Below, one piece after another: positions 11,401-23,003 of a stretch of DNA of 64,000 nucleotides (position 1 is the first letter of the stretch; the number at the start of each line of letters is the position of its first letter). Below the pieces are notes generated by a model that saw only the letters and a program-made list of their open reading frames with translations, had not been told where the DNA came from and did not search any database. This DNA comes from Blastocladiella emersonii ATCC 22665 (Eukaryota; Blastocladiomycota; Blastocladiomycetes; Blastocladiales; Blastocladiaceae). The position numbers and the translations under genes were made by a program. Location of the stretch: the NCBI GenBank assembly GCA_025594325.1, contig JANHCV010000014.1, forward strand, positions 310,001 through 374,000. The letters are read 5' to 3'.

Positions 11401-12927
11401 CGGCACGCACGCGCCCGTGCACATCACTCTCCTGCGCGGGAGCCCTAGTTTCTCGCGTGCCGCACGCCTTCATGGCGATCGCTCGAAGCGCTGGGGGCGC
11501 CCGCGGGCCACGAGTCGGTGTGGCGCGCGTGCCGGAGCAGCCGACCGACGGCACTAAGCGATACCGACTAGCGCGGCTGAGTGGTAGTCGGACGGGCAAG
11601 AGCGCGGTGCGAGTGGTGGTGGAGAAGCTGCGTCGGAAGCGAGCTGCGCTGTGGTAGGTACAATAAGCATGCTCGAGCGGCAGCGCCGAGCGATCCGACG
11701 TACCACGCGCTCACGACCGTGCTGCGGTCAAGTCCGGAGAGCGTGAGGACGGCTCGCCGCAGTCATGCTTCGACACGGCGCCATGGAATGAGCCTGATAG
11801 TGGTTAGGACGGCTACCCCGGCAGCCCACGCACCAGGACTGCTGTAAGACAGGCCGACGTGAAGCGCGCACGTCCGCGCTCCGCCGCATGAGCGAGAAGC
11901 ATGCTCGCGATCTTGCCGCGTAGCATGTGAGCGCCGTCGGCGGAGACTCCGTGTGGGCGTCGAAGCGGACGGCGCGGCATCGAGCGCAAGGGTGGCATTC
12001 TCGTGTGCTTTCGCGTACACGCGCTCACGACCGTGCGATCGTCAAGTTGGTCGATGTGTCGGCACGGCTCGCCGCGGCACCCCTCGAAGATGGCTCGGCA
12101 GCGCGTCATTGGGTCACTGTCGCGGTCGGGACCCGACGAACGCCGCTTCGCGCCGTTGCCTCGCTCCGAGCGCGCCGTCGCGTCGGATCGACGCAAAACG
12201 TGCTCGTCCGCACTATGACCAGTCGACAGACGACGCCAGAGCTCTCCATTCCGTGCGCAAGCGCCGCCGCCGGCCGAGTCCGCGCGCGGGAGACGCGGGT
12301 GCACGGCTTCCCCTGATCCACATGGTTCAGCAAGACTCAATGCTGGCCTGACGCGTTGCATGTAGTGTGTGTTTCTCCGAGTTCCATGGTTCAGCGAGGC
12401 GTGAAGGCGACGGCGGTGGCGACGGAGGCCGCGGATCACGGAACGTCTCGCGCGAGACAGCGGCTCACCTGATTCTGCGTCGCGTCTCTCGCTTCGTCCA
12501 CGACTGCGAGCGCGCGGCGTGATGGGCAGGCTCTTCACGGCAAACTCAGGTCGAATCGACGGCTAGGACGGCACGGAAGGCGACAGGCAGACGTCTCCCG
12601 CGGGCATGGCTTCGCGCGACGTGGACGTCTCACTGAGACCCACAACCCGTGCGAGTGCACTGACAGCGGTCACCAACCGAAGACCGAGGGCGGCTCACGA
12701 GGGTCGCCGGCTGACGTTGATGTCTCACGGGCACGGCGACCAGTCACATGGTCAGGACAGGAGCAGGCACAAGACAAGGACGAGTTGATGGTGATACAGG
12801 TGTTTATCATGACTGGGGCTATTAGAATAGCCGGTGTTTGAACAAAAGAGGGGAGGAATGACAAAGGTGGGCTTGGAGCAGCTCACGCTGCTAGAGCTCG
12901 AGGGCGAGGCGTGGCGAGGCGAGTCGC
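8450..12927. repeat. Gene-free tract of degenerate GC-rich repeats
   Basis: No recognisable gene is present. All open frames here are Arg/Ala-rich in every frame and show no family motifs. Related segments recur. About 54 nt at 10551-10604 match 12309-12362 (shared core CACATGGTTCAGCAAGA). The word CCAAAGTAGCAAGG occurs near 9139 and 10860. CGCTCACGACCGTGC occurs near 11708 and 12020, followed by a similar GGCTCGCCGC segment. A 23 nt unit is tandemly doubled near 9267-9312. Together this looks like several diverged copies of one or more repeats. The first ~200 nt are the H2B 3' flank. Confidence 0.6.
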
Positions 12928-14140
<1,213 letters not shown>

Positions 14141-14698
14141 GCGCGTCGTCCCGTCCCGTCTTGGTCGTGGCGCGGCGTACAAGGACGACGGCGACGTTGC
14201 CGTCGTCGAGAAGGTGAGTGTTGTCATGGTGTGATCTCGTGCATGCATGCCTTCGTGAACCCTCGTCCTCGTCCGCCTTGCCCGGCCTCCCTCTTCCTCT
14301 CCCTCCCTCCCCCTCATCTCTCTCTCCCGGCTTTTCTCAAAGCCACCAACGCAATAAAATGTAACACGTTTGTAAATCAGTTCGTCCCGAGCGATTCTTC
14401 TTGGGCGTGAGCGTGAGCGTTGGTCGTGTTTGGTGAAAATTGAGTTAGCGAGCCCTTCTTCACTTGCGCGCATGATTGGACCAGCGTCACGTCAATAAGT
14501 GCGCTGGAGCATAGGTTTATCGGTGACGGCCGCAGCGAAACGTGGTGGAGCACCGGTGCTGGTCAGTGGTCGGTGATCAGCGGTCAGCGGTCGGTGGTCT
14601 GACGTCGGCGGCCGCCACGAGCGAGCGCCGCGTCGCGTCGCGTTTCAGCGTTGCCGCTTCGTTCCTCCTCTCTCGAGCCGTCAACACTACTCACTACC
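14141..14698. repeat. Duplicated H3 3' flank and upstream region of the next gene
   Basis: No gene. This stretch is homologous, in inverted orientation, to about 24244-24790. Shared words include TCTCGTGCATGCATGCCTTC, GGCTTTTCTCAAAGCCACCA and ATGATTGGACCAGCG, and the match continues into the upstream region of the F-box-like gene that follows each H3 copy. It is part of the inverted segmental duplication described in the findings. Confidence 0.7.
14353..14358 (+). terminator. AATAAA polyadenylation signal of H3 copy 1
   Basis: AATAAA occurs about 210 nt after the H3 stop. No animal-type histone stem-loop is visible in the 3' flank, so the transcript is probably polyadenylated. The equivalent place in copy 2 reads AATACA. 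Confidence 0.45.
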
Positions 14699-15639
14699 AT
14701 GGAGCAAACGAATGGAAACTTGATGCAAACGGCCCACCGACGGCTCCCAATCGAAATCATCGAGCTCATTCTCATGTTTGCGATCGGCGGCTGCCAAGGC
14801 AATGACACCACCACCTGCGACTATGCAGCAAACCTGCTCCGCGTCGTGTCTCGGCCCTCTCTCCTTCACTGTCACTTTCTGCGCGACCCGCAGTGGATCC
14901 AAATCGATTTCCGGGACCTGTTCGACGAAGCATTTGACAATGACCATGGTCGGGTGATCAAGTGGATTGTTGACAACTTTGACGAGGATCGCAGTCTCAG
15001 CGCTTTTGACGATTTGGAAGAACCCGAGCGCTGCAACAAGTTTGACGACGAGGATGAGGAAGTCTGGGGAGGGCGCTCCTGCGAGTCCGACTCTGCGCTC
15101 TTCTTGAAATACGCGTCCAAAGAACTGGCCGAGAACGCCGTCAAGCACGGCTTCACAAGTGTCCTCGACTGCCTCCCGCTTGACACTTGCCACGACTGGG
15201 CGCATGACATCGACTGGCAGCAAGTGATCCTTGACGCCATCACATCAAGCGCAACCGACCGCAGCTGCTCGAGTGGATCGCGAGGCCTCCCCGCGCATTC
15301 TTCGTGGTGCGCAGCTATTTGTACTTTTACGGCCAGGCGAGGGAGGCTATCGTTGCCGAAAACCCCACAATCACGCCGTTCCACGATCTTGCGCGTGGCT
15401 CAATGTTGAAGCCCCTGCTCGACTTGGCCACTGATGCGGGCGCAACCGAGTGCCTCGAATGGCTCGACCAGCGGCGGCAGGCAGAGCAGTGTGACGCGAC
15501 GCCGCTGCCCGGCTCCCGCGTGTTTGACGTCGCTTGTGTCATCGATGCCGCGACGCGCAGGGATGCTAAGCCGGTCGGGTGGTGGGTCAACTCCGGCCTC
15601 CTTGACGGGGCCCAAATCGAGCAGATCAAGCAGGTCTAG
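14699..15639 (+). pseudogene. F-box-like/ankyrin-like family, copy A (deleted and frameshifted)
   Basis: Starts MEQTNGNLMQTAHRRLPIEI, the N-terminal signature of the family. Compared with intact copy C (17102-18289) it lacks about 90 residues after LLHCHFLRDP, an in-frame internal deletion. It then shifts frame near 15235-15260, where copy A carries a net extra 5 nt. The C-terminal helices (LLDLATDAGATECLEWLDQ, VIDAATRRDAKPVGWWVNSG) continue in the new frame to TAG 15637-15639. It lies directly downstream of H3 copy 1, and the pair mirrors H3 copy 2 plus copy F. Confidence 0.8.
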
Positions 15640-15703
15640 AGCTCGGCTCTGGCGCTCAAGCAAGTCTCTCACCTGTAATCGTGTGATGATTCGGTTCGAT
15701 CCG

Positions 15704-15713
15704 AGTATATATA
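15704..15713 (+). terminator. TATATATA element after copy A
   Basis: An isolated TATATATAT run in GC-rich DNA, about 65 nt past the stop. Similar elements follow several family genes and may act as a polyadenylation efficiency element like yeast UAUAUA. This is inference. Confidence 0.3.
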
Positions 15714-15866
15714 TTCTGAAGACTGCAGTAACACTCTGAGCGCGAGGGCTAGTTGCTGCAAGGTGGGTATGATCCGAGTGCGCCAAGCGTGACGGTAGAG
15801 ACGCGTCGTTTTTCAGCGCGCTCTCGCGCAGTTTCTTCCGTCCCAGGCACCGCGTCAGTGACATCC

Positions 15867-16742
15867 ATGGAGCAATTGCATGATATCTTGATGCAACGGG
15901 ACCGCTAGCGGTTTTCATACGAGCTTATCGAGCTCATCCTGGTCTCTGCGCTCACGGACTGCGACCCCTACTCTGCCGCCTCGCTCGAGCACGCTGCCAA
16001 GTCGATCTGCGTCCTGCCCGGCCTCCCGATCATCAAGTTCCTGCTGCTCACCTCTCCAAGGTTTGAGGCGCTTCGGATTGCCGCGCTGCTTCTCGACTGC
16101 GAGTCCTTCAGCGACGCGCTCCTCAAATGCCTCGCGTCACCTCCGCCTCCAGCCTACGCCAACCCACGCTTCTGTTTTATGCAAAGCTCGTACCCGTCGC
16201 GGGCCGCGTCGACTTGCTCGAGATGTGTGACGAGTCGCGCGGCGACACGCACGCGTATAATTTTGGATAACGGGGCCTTTGATCTTGCACTCGCTGTTGA
16301 CAAAATCGAGGTGGTGGTGGTGGTCCGAGGTGGAGCTCAAGATTGAGAACCGGGCCGCGCTCCGGCATGCGTTCAAGAACCAAGGTCGTGGCTGCTCGAG
16401 AACTTTGACGAGGGCCGCAACATTGAGCCGTTTGGCGTCGATTTGGACAACATCAAAGTGTGCGACGGGTAAAATATCAACAGGTTCGAGTACACGTACT
16501 TTTCGGAATACGCGCCGCGGGAGCTCGCCGAGCGTGTTATCAAGCACGGCTTCGTGGGTGTCCTTGACTGCCTCCTGCCTCCTGCCTGACAACGCGGGCT
16601 CCGCTAACAGATGGAAGGTGATCCTCGACGCGATCAGGCGATACCAAGACGGTTAATTGGTGGATCAAATCCGGACACCTCGAGGGGCAGTGTATTGCTC
16701 TTGAGGCTCGCCCAGGCGCTGGAGCAAGCTGCCCGGCCTTGA
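15867..16742 (+). pseudogene. F-box-like/ankyrin-like family, copy B (heavily decayed)
   Basis: Begins with the family start (MEQLHDILMQ) but meets TAG at 15906-15908. The next residues still read ELIELILVSALTDCDP and LEHAAKS, matching the F-box-like segment of intact copies. Later parts are recognisable only in pieces scattered over the three frames, including the helices around 16300-16560 and the last segment near 16650-16742. Several frameshifts and deletions are present. Confidence 0.75.
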
Positions 16743-17101
16743 ACGTCGAGTCTCAGGGTTCGTACGGCAGCGATCTGCTGCTCTCATGGGCTCGAATACA
16801 TGATATACTTTCATCGCCTTTGACCCCGCTCGTTTCTGGCGCTCAGCCGGGCAATTGCGCTCGACTAGCGACGCGTTGCGCCACTCACGTGTATTGCGCT
16901 AGTCCATCATTAATGGGTCGATGTTCATCTGGGATTGATGAATTCCGCATCATTTGTTCCTTCGCCTCCGGTGTTGCTCAGATTGCGAGGAATTAAAACG
17001 CGTGATCATGGCGGATGGGAGACGTGGTGGGTGCTGCAGCAGCGCGATCCGACATTTGCTCTCCCGATCCTTGAAAACGTATGCACTGATGAAGCACTGC
17101 C
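16743..17101. other. Intergenic stretch upstream of copy C
   Basis: 359 nt, more AT-rich than its surroundings. No gene or clear signal seen. It presumably includes the promoter of the intact family copy C. Confidence 0.4.
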
Positions 17102-18289
17102 ATGAAGCAAAAACATAAAGACTTGACGCAATCGGCCAGTCATCGCCTTCCTATCGAGATTATCGAGTCCATCTTGGTCCTTGCAATCGGCGGCTGTGAT
17201 CCTAAGGACCGCACTTCAATGGAGCAGGCGGCACACCTGGTTCGCGTCGCTCCCGGGCTCTCAAAGTTGCAACGCTTCCTACTACTTGACCCGCGATACG
17301 AAAGACATCGAGACGCGGCGTTAATTCCCGATCACAAGCAGCTTCGCGATGCACTGCTTGACTTTCTTCCCTTGCCACCAGCCTTTAAGGGCGCGCCGCA
17401 CGCGACCTACTTTTACGTTCAGCTTGCTTCTGTAGCGGGCCGGATCGACCTACTCGATCTGTGGAAAGACGAGGGTGGTCCCGTTTGCGGGCAGGAGTTC
17501 TTGATGGATACCCTCAACTTGGCGCTTGCCGCCGGCCACGTGGAAGCGGCCGAGTGGTGGTGGTCGGAATACCACTTCGACATCGAGTATCCGACCTCCT
17601 TTGGTCTGGCGCTCGAAAACGGCCAGGGTCAGTCGATCAAGTGGCTCTTGGAGAACTTTGATGAAGATCGCAGTAGTTACTCGCTAAGCTCTGAAAGGTA
17701 TTGCCGAGATGATCAGGACGAATTTGACTTATTTCTGGAATACGCGGAGGACGGCCTTGTCAAGAAAGCCATCAAACATGGCTTTGCGGACGTGCTCGAT
17801 ATCTTACCGCTTGACAACTCGGGATCCAAACAGGGCTGGGCGCATGACGTTGACTGGAAGCAGGTCATTCTCGACGCTATCAAGCGCGACCAGCCGCAGC
17901 TTCTCGAGTGGATCTCCCGCCCTCCCCGCGCATTCTTCGTCGTCCGCGACTGGATGGGTTGCTACAGAATTAAGGACCCCACCATCACGCCGTTTCGTGG
18001 TCTGGGAACTGGATCGGTATCGCTGTTTGACTTGGCGACGCACGCGAGCGCAGTCGGATGCCTCGACTGGCTTGAGACCCGAAGGCAAACGGAGCAGGCG
18101 CGCGGCACGACGTCGCTGCCTGGATTGCTGACGTTCAACCTCAAGTTGGTCATGGGCGCCGCGAAACGCGGGGACGCCAGGACGGTTGACTGGTGGATTC
18201 GGTCTGGCCGCCTTGAAGGACGACGCGTCGAGCAGGCCAAGAGGGTTTTGAGCATGGCCCATGCCATCGAGGAAGCTGCTCGCCTATGA
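17102..18289 (+). CDS. F-box-like/degenerate ankyrin-like repeat protein, copy C (intact)
   Basis: Uncharacterised protein of 395 residues, intronless. Residues ~15-50 (HRLPIEIIESILVLAIGGCD, then VRVAPGLSKLQRF) look like an F-box-type helical segment, which would recruit an SCF ubiquitin ligase if real. The rest is built of loosely repeated helix pairs typical of degenerate ankyrin repeats: SVAGRIDLLDLWK, ALAAGHVEAAEWWW, NGQGQSIKWLLENF, AIKHGFADVLDIL, AIKRDQPQLLEWIS, THASAVGCLDWLET, AAKRGDARTVDWWI. Such arrays usually bind proteins. This is one of two copies of eight in the window without a break, and the reference used to judge the others. Function is unknown; the F-box reading is inference from pattern. 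Confidence 0.75.
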   Translation: MKQKHKDLTQSASHRLPIEIIESILVLAIGGCDPKDRTSMEQAAHLVRVAPGLSKLQRFLLLDPRYERHRDAALIPDHKQLRDALLDFLPLPPAFKGAPHATYFYVQLASVAGRIDLLDLWKDEGGPVCGQEFLMDTLNLALAAGHVEAAEWWWSEYHFDIEYPTSFGLALENGQGQSIKWLLENFDEDRSSYSLSSERYCRDDQDEFDLFLEYAEDGLVKKAIKHGFADVLDILPLDNSGSKQGWAHDVDWKQVILDAIKRDQPQLLEWISRPPRAFFVVRDWMGCYRIKDPTITPFRGLGTGSVSLFDLATHASAVGCLDWLETRRQTEQARGTTSLPGLLTFNLKLVMGAAKRGDARTVDWWIRSGRLEGRRVEQAKRVLSMAHAIEEAARL

Positions 18290-18576
18290 GTGGTGGTTTA
18301 TGGTTGGTAACAATAGATTGTGCCTCGCGCGGCCTAAACCATGTTCGAACGAGCTTGGATGTGGGGGAGACAGTTCAATTTGACGTCGAGCGTTGTAACA
18401 TATTGGCTTGACAGCGGTGCGATCTTGCATGTGAGTGGCGCCAGCGGAGGAGGACGGGCGGACGCGCCGCTCACGCGCACGCGGCTGCAACGTGATGCGT
18501 TTCAGCAGCGCCACCAGCCTCCTGAGCGCCGATTCGGCGACTCGCTCTCCTGTCCGCCAACACCACAACGACTACC

Positions 18577-19806
18577 ATGGAGCAAACAAATGACAAAACT
18601 TGATGCAAACGGCTCAGAAGCGGCTCCCGATCGAGGTCATCGAGCTCATTCTTGTCTTTGCACTTGGCGGCTGCGACCCGGAATTCGACGCTTCGCTCGA
18701 GCACGTTGCGAGCCTGCTTCGCGTCGCGCCCGGCCTCTCTCAGATCCGACGCTATTTTCTTCACGATCCGCAGTGTGAAGAGCTTCGCCGTGCGGCGATC
18801 CTTCCTGCGTACGTTGCCTTCCGCGACTCGCTCCTCGCCTACTTCGGACCGCCCCCGCCTCCGTCCGACACAGTTGCATCCGTCTTTTACGCTACGTTTG
18901 CTTCCGTTGCGGGCCGGATCAATCTTCTTGAGGCGTGGATACGCGCAGTCGGAGTTCCTCGCGCGGACTGTCTGGCAGAGGACGCATTCGGCCCCGCACT
19001 CGTTGCCGGCCTCGTGAAGGTGCTTGACTGGTGGTGGTCTAAAGCAGACTTTCAAATCGACTACCAAGGTCTCTACAAACAGGCGTTCGAGGATGGTCAA
19101 GGCCGCTCCATCAAGTGGCTCGTACGAAACTTTGACGAGTATCGCAGCCATTACAAAATCGAAATCGACACTGACCAACCCGGAGGACGAGGTCAATTAC
19201 GCGAACAAGAACGAGGACTACCTGTTTCTCGAGTTTGCAACGGCTGGGCTTGCCGAGCGTGCGATTGAGCGCGGATTCACAGGCGTTCTCGATTCTCTTC
19301 CACTTGATGCTTCCGGTAACGACGACGGCTGGGTGACTACGATTAATTGGAATCGGGCCATTTTCAGCGCAATCGAGCGCGACCAGCCTCAGCTTCTGGA
19401 CTGGATTGCCCGACCACCCCGCGCGTTTTTTGTCCGCTACGACCGGGCCGCGCGTAAGTGGACGACAGCTGAGCACCCCTCAGTTCAACCGTTCAACGCT
19501 CTTACGCACGTTTCCAAGTCACTATTCGATCACAGCACGGATGCGGGCGCAATCGAGTGCCTCCACTGGCTCAAGCAACGGCAGCAGCTCGAGCAACAGC
19601 ACATCGTTGCGCCGCTACCTGGTCCTCGCGGCTTCGACATGGACAGCGTTTTTGACGCTGCAAAGCGCAGGGATGCCAAGACTGTGGAATGGTGGATTAA
19701 CTCGGGCTACCTCAAAGAGCGGCGGATCGAGCAGGTCAAGGAAGTCTTGCGCTTGTCTCAAGCACTTCAAGCGACTCTCAGCTGGTCGTTCAGCGACGAG
19801 GAATGA
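18577..19806 (+). pseudogene. F-box-like/ankyrin-like family, copy D (two frame breaks)
   Basis: The family ATG at 18577 runs into TGA after eight codons because of a 2 nt insertion. Translation could restart at ATG 18603 (MQTAQKRLPIEVIELILVFA). That frame carries the F-box-like segment and first helices to about 19165, then shifts by one. The second half (LFLEFATAGLAERAIERGFT to the end, SWSFSDEE) continues in the next frame to TGA 19804-19806. No splice sites fit the break. A single repair at 19165 would give a nearly full-length protein, so an assembly error is possible. Confidence 0.7.
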
Positions 19807-20079
19807 TCCGGCCGCAACATGTTTCTTCGTTGAAGAAAATATACGAGCATTGGTTGTAGTTGCCCTGTCCGTACGTTTGTTGCCTCGCAAACCGAGTACT
19901 CGGTCATGAACGCGTCCCGCCCGTCACACGGTTCGGCACCCGTCGTTCTCGCGCGCGAGGGCGCGCACTTGCCTGCGTCCTCAGCACTGAGTGAGCATCA
20001 TCGGTCCAGTCGAGCCAGGTATAAGTTTATTGAGCGATGAGTTGCAACACGAGGATCGAGCACACGCGAGCCGACAAAG

Positions 20080-21252
20080 CTAGCGGTACTTGCCGTACAT
20101 GTACTGGTCGAGGAACTTGAGGTCGGCGCCGAGCTCGAAGGCGGACCGCGCGACGAACGAGTCGCGCAGGAACTCGCGGGCGAGCATGACCATGTCGGCC
20201 TGGCCGGCCTCGACGATATCGTTGGCCTGCTTGGGCTCCATGATCCCGCCGACGGCGATGGTGCGCACGTCCGGGACCTCGTTCTTGATCTGGGTCGCGA
20301 ACGGCACCTGGTAGTTGGGCCCGATGGCGATCTTCTGCTTGGCGTGGTTGCCGCCCGACGAGCAGTCGACGACGTCGACGCCGAGCGGCGCGACCATCTT
20401 GACGACCTCGACGGCCTCGCCGATGGCCCACGACGACGACTCGACCCAGTCGGTGCACGAGAGGCGCAGGAACAGGGGCTTGTGGGCGGGCCACTCGGCG
20501 CGGGCGGCGCGCACAATGTCGACGACGATGCGGGCGCGGTTCTCGAGCGACCCGCCGTACGCGTCGGTGCGCGTGTTGCTGAGCGGCGACAGGAACTGGT
20601 GCAAGAGGTAGCCGTGCGCGGCGTGCAGCTCGAGCACGTCGAACCCAGCGTGCTCGGCACGGCGCGCGGCCGCCGCAAAGTCCTCGACGACGCACTGGAT
20701 GTCGCCCAGCTTCATCTCGACCGGGTTCGCCATGTACTTTGCCCACGGGATCGCCGACGGCGCGATCACGTCGTCGGGCCACCCGCCCTCGGCCGCGGGG
20801 ACCAGCGAGCGGCCGTCCTTCATGAACAGCGGGTACGTCGACGCCTTGCGGCCCGCGTGGCCGATCTGGATCCCGATCTTGCCGTTGGCGCTGTGGGCGA
20901 GATCGACAATGCGCTTGAGCGGCGCGACGTGCGCGTCGGTCCAGATGCCGAGGTCCTGGTGCGAGATGCGGCCCTCGGGCGACACGGCCGTGGCCTCGAC
21001 CATGGTCATGCCGACGCCGCGCAGCGCAAACTGGCCGGCGTGCACCAGGTGGAAGTCGGTGGCGAGCCCGTCCTGGCACGAGTACATGCACATGGGCGAC
21101 ACGAAGATGCGGTTCGGGAACTCGACGTCGCGGACCTTGATCGGGCGGAACAGCGCAGGGAGCGTCTTGCCCGCCTTGACCGTCGCGGTGCCCGGGATCC
21201 CCGACTGCGCGACACGGAACGCCGCGGCCGCGGCGACGTTGATTTTGTTCAT
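20080..21252 (-). CDS. NADH:flavin oxidoreductase, YqjM/NamA-like old yellow enzyme
   Basis: FMN-dependent ene-reductase family that uses NAD(P)H to reduce activated C=C bonds; the physiological substrate is not readable from sequence. 390 residues, intronless. A TIM-barrel family pattern runs throughout: FPNRIFVSPMCMYS (FMN contact with the Cys typical of the YqjM branch), VEATAVSPEGRISHQDLGIW, IGIQIGHAGRKAS, ELHAAHGYLLHQFLSPLSN, RTDAYGGSLENR, and a phosphate-binding end AVGGIMEPKQAN. ATG 21252 gives an Ala-rich N-terminal extension of ~35 residues before the barrel; targeting is uncertain. An open frame continues upstream to 21618, but it runs through the TATA box and is unlikely to be translated. 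Confidence 0.92.
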   Translation of the reverse strand: MNKINVAAAAAFRVAQSGIPGTATVKAGKTLPALFRPIKVRDVEFPNRIFVSPMCMYSCQDGLATDFHLVHAGQFALRGVGMTMVEATAVSPEGRISHQDLGIWTDAHVAPLKRIVDLAHSANGKIGIQIGHAGRKASTYPLFMKDGRSLVPAAEGGWPDDVIAPSAIPWAKYMANPVEMKLGDIQCVVEDFAAAARRAEHAGFDVLELHAAHGYLLHQFLSPLSNTRTDAYGGSLENRARIVVDIVRAARAEWPAHKPLFLRLSCTDWVESSSWAIGEAVEVVKMVAPLGVDVVDCSSGGNHAKQKIAIGPNYQVPFATQIKNEVPDVRTIAVGGIMEPKQANDIVEAGQADMVMLAREFLRDSFVARSAFELGADLKFLDQYMYGKYR

Positions 21253-21327
21253 GGCGAGTCCGTGGGTGTGTGCAAGTGTGCGTGCGGGTGCGGTCGGTTG
21301 CGGGGAGAGCGAGAGGGAGAGCGCGGG

Positions 21328-21334
21328 TTTTATA
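21328..21334 (-). promoter_or_regulatory. TATA box of the flavin oxidoreductase gene
   Basis: TATAAAA on the minus strand, about 76 nt before ATG 21252. This supports the chosen start over the longer open frame. The rest of 21253-21614 holds no gene. Confidence 0.55.
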
Positions 21335-21614
21335 GGGTTCGGTGGAGGCGAACCGATCGCGGGCGCGCGTGCGAAGGCACAGTCAGCGAAACGCGTCCCG
21401 GGAGCGGGAGACGCGCCACCCCGTCGGGCCGGGTCGGCTCGCGCTGGCGATCGCCACCCCTCCTCTCTCGATCTCACAGCGTAAAAGGCTGAAACGCGTC
21501 GCGTCGCGCCACTCCCGCTCCCTAGCGAAACGGGCAGGGAGGGGATAACTCTCATGTATCCGAGCCCATCAAAGCTCGCGATTGAATCAGCTCTGTCGCA
21601 CGGCGATAGCATGA

Positions 21615-22821
21615 TCACGGCCGAGCAACTTCCTCAATAATCTGACCCAGGTCCAAGACTTTCTTAGCGTGCTCGATGCGCCGCTCTTCGAGGTGGCCCG
21701 ACCGGATCCACCACTCGACCGTCTTGGTGTCCGCGCGCTTGGCCGCGTTCATGGCGGTGGCGAGGTCAAACGCGCGAGAGCCAGGGAGCGGGGCCAGATT
21801 GTTCTGCCGCTCCCACCGCGCGCGCTTCTCGAGCCAGTCGAGGCACTTGATCGCGCCCGCATCAGTCGCCAAGTCGAGCAAGGACTTTGAGTGTGGGTCC
21901 CTCGCAAATACCTCGAATGGCCAGACGATCGGTCTGTCAAAGCCGGGGTGCGCGCCGTGGCGTCGGATTCCGTGAAGAAGGCACGCGGCGGCCGAGCCAT
22001 CCACTCGAGCAGCCGAGGCTGGTCGCGCTTCATGACTTTGGGTAGGACCTGAGTCCAGTCAACAGAGAATGCCCATTGAGGGCCCGTGAGACAGTCGAGT
22101 GGGAAGGCGTTGAGCGCAAGGAGTTAAGGATGCCCACGAGACCGCGCTCGAGAGCGCTCTTGACCAGTCCGCCCGACGCGAAGTCCTTAAATTTCGAAAG
22201 CTCGGACTTGTTGGGTTGCAGCCTGTCCGGCTTGAAGCGAGTAAGGCTGCGATCCTCGTCAAAGTGTTCGAGGATCCATTTGAACGAGCGGCCTTGGTCG
22301 GAGTTGAACGCGAGCCGCAGGGCCCCCTGGTACTGGATTTTGACGTCCGTATTGGACCACCAGTCGAGTACTTCGACTTGGCCAGTGGCGAGCGCAAGAT
22401 CAAGGGCAATGTGGACCACGGAGTCGGTATTGACATCGCCGCCCGACTTGCCCCACGCCTCGAGCAGGTCGACGCGACCCGCCGCGGACACGAGCTTGGC
22501 GTGGAAGTTAGACGCAGCTTCGTCAGTCGGAAGCGGGGGCGGCACAAGGTACTCGACGAGCGCATCGCGAAGTGACGTGCACTTGGGCAGGAGCGCGGGA
22601 CAGCGAAGTCCATCGCACTGCAGGCTACGAAGAGCAAATACACGAACAGCCGAAAGACCGGGCGCGACGCGAAGCACGTTCGTCGCGTGCTCGAGCGAAG
22701 CGTCACAGTTGGGATCGCAATCGCCAAGCACGAAGTTGAGAATGGGCTCGATTACATCGACAGGCAGGCGACACTGGGTCCGCTGAGCTGGTTGCATCAA
22801 GTCTCGGTGAGTTTGCTCCAT
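21615..22821 (-). pseudogene. F-box-like/ankyrin-like family, copy E (frameshifted)
   Basis: Intact from ATG 22821 (MEQTHRDLMQPAQ) through the F-box-like segment (CRLPVDVIEPILNFVLGDCD) and the central helices (LVSAAGRVDLLEAW, ALATGQVEVLDWW, DQGRSFKWILEHFDEDRS). It then goes out of frame near 22100. The C-terminal third continues in two further frames (MKRDQPRLLEWMARPPRAFF around 22030-21970; LLDLATDAGAIKCLDWLEKR and AAKRADTKTVEWWI from ~21900 to 21615). At least two frame breaks are present. Confidence 0.75.
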
Positions 22822-23003
22822 GGTTGCCAGTGGTGTGATGTCTCGGGCGGGAGAGGACGGGAAGAAGCGACGCTGAAACGCGACGCGTCGCCGCCGCTGC
22901 GCTCATCCTCACTTGGGCAATCTGCCCCTCACGCGCGAGTCCAGCACAGACATCAAGATAAAATATACTTCCACAAACAAGGATAGCCCACTGCGCGTAT
23001 CAC

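Noticed and set aside
8759-12540. Many open frames of 80-380 codons on both strands between H2B and H4
   Set aside because: All are Arg/Ala/Pro-rich in every frame, overlap each other, lack any motif and sit in degenerate repeats.
15620-15715. Possible tRNA gene, because GGTTCGATCC (B-box-like) occurs near 15690
   Set aside because: No matching acceptor stem or A-box at the right distance, and the 3' side is a TATATA run.
20344-21492. 382-codon frame antisense to the flavin oxidoreductase
   Set aside because: Composition-driven shadow; the opposite strand carries a full-length enzyme with all motifs.
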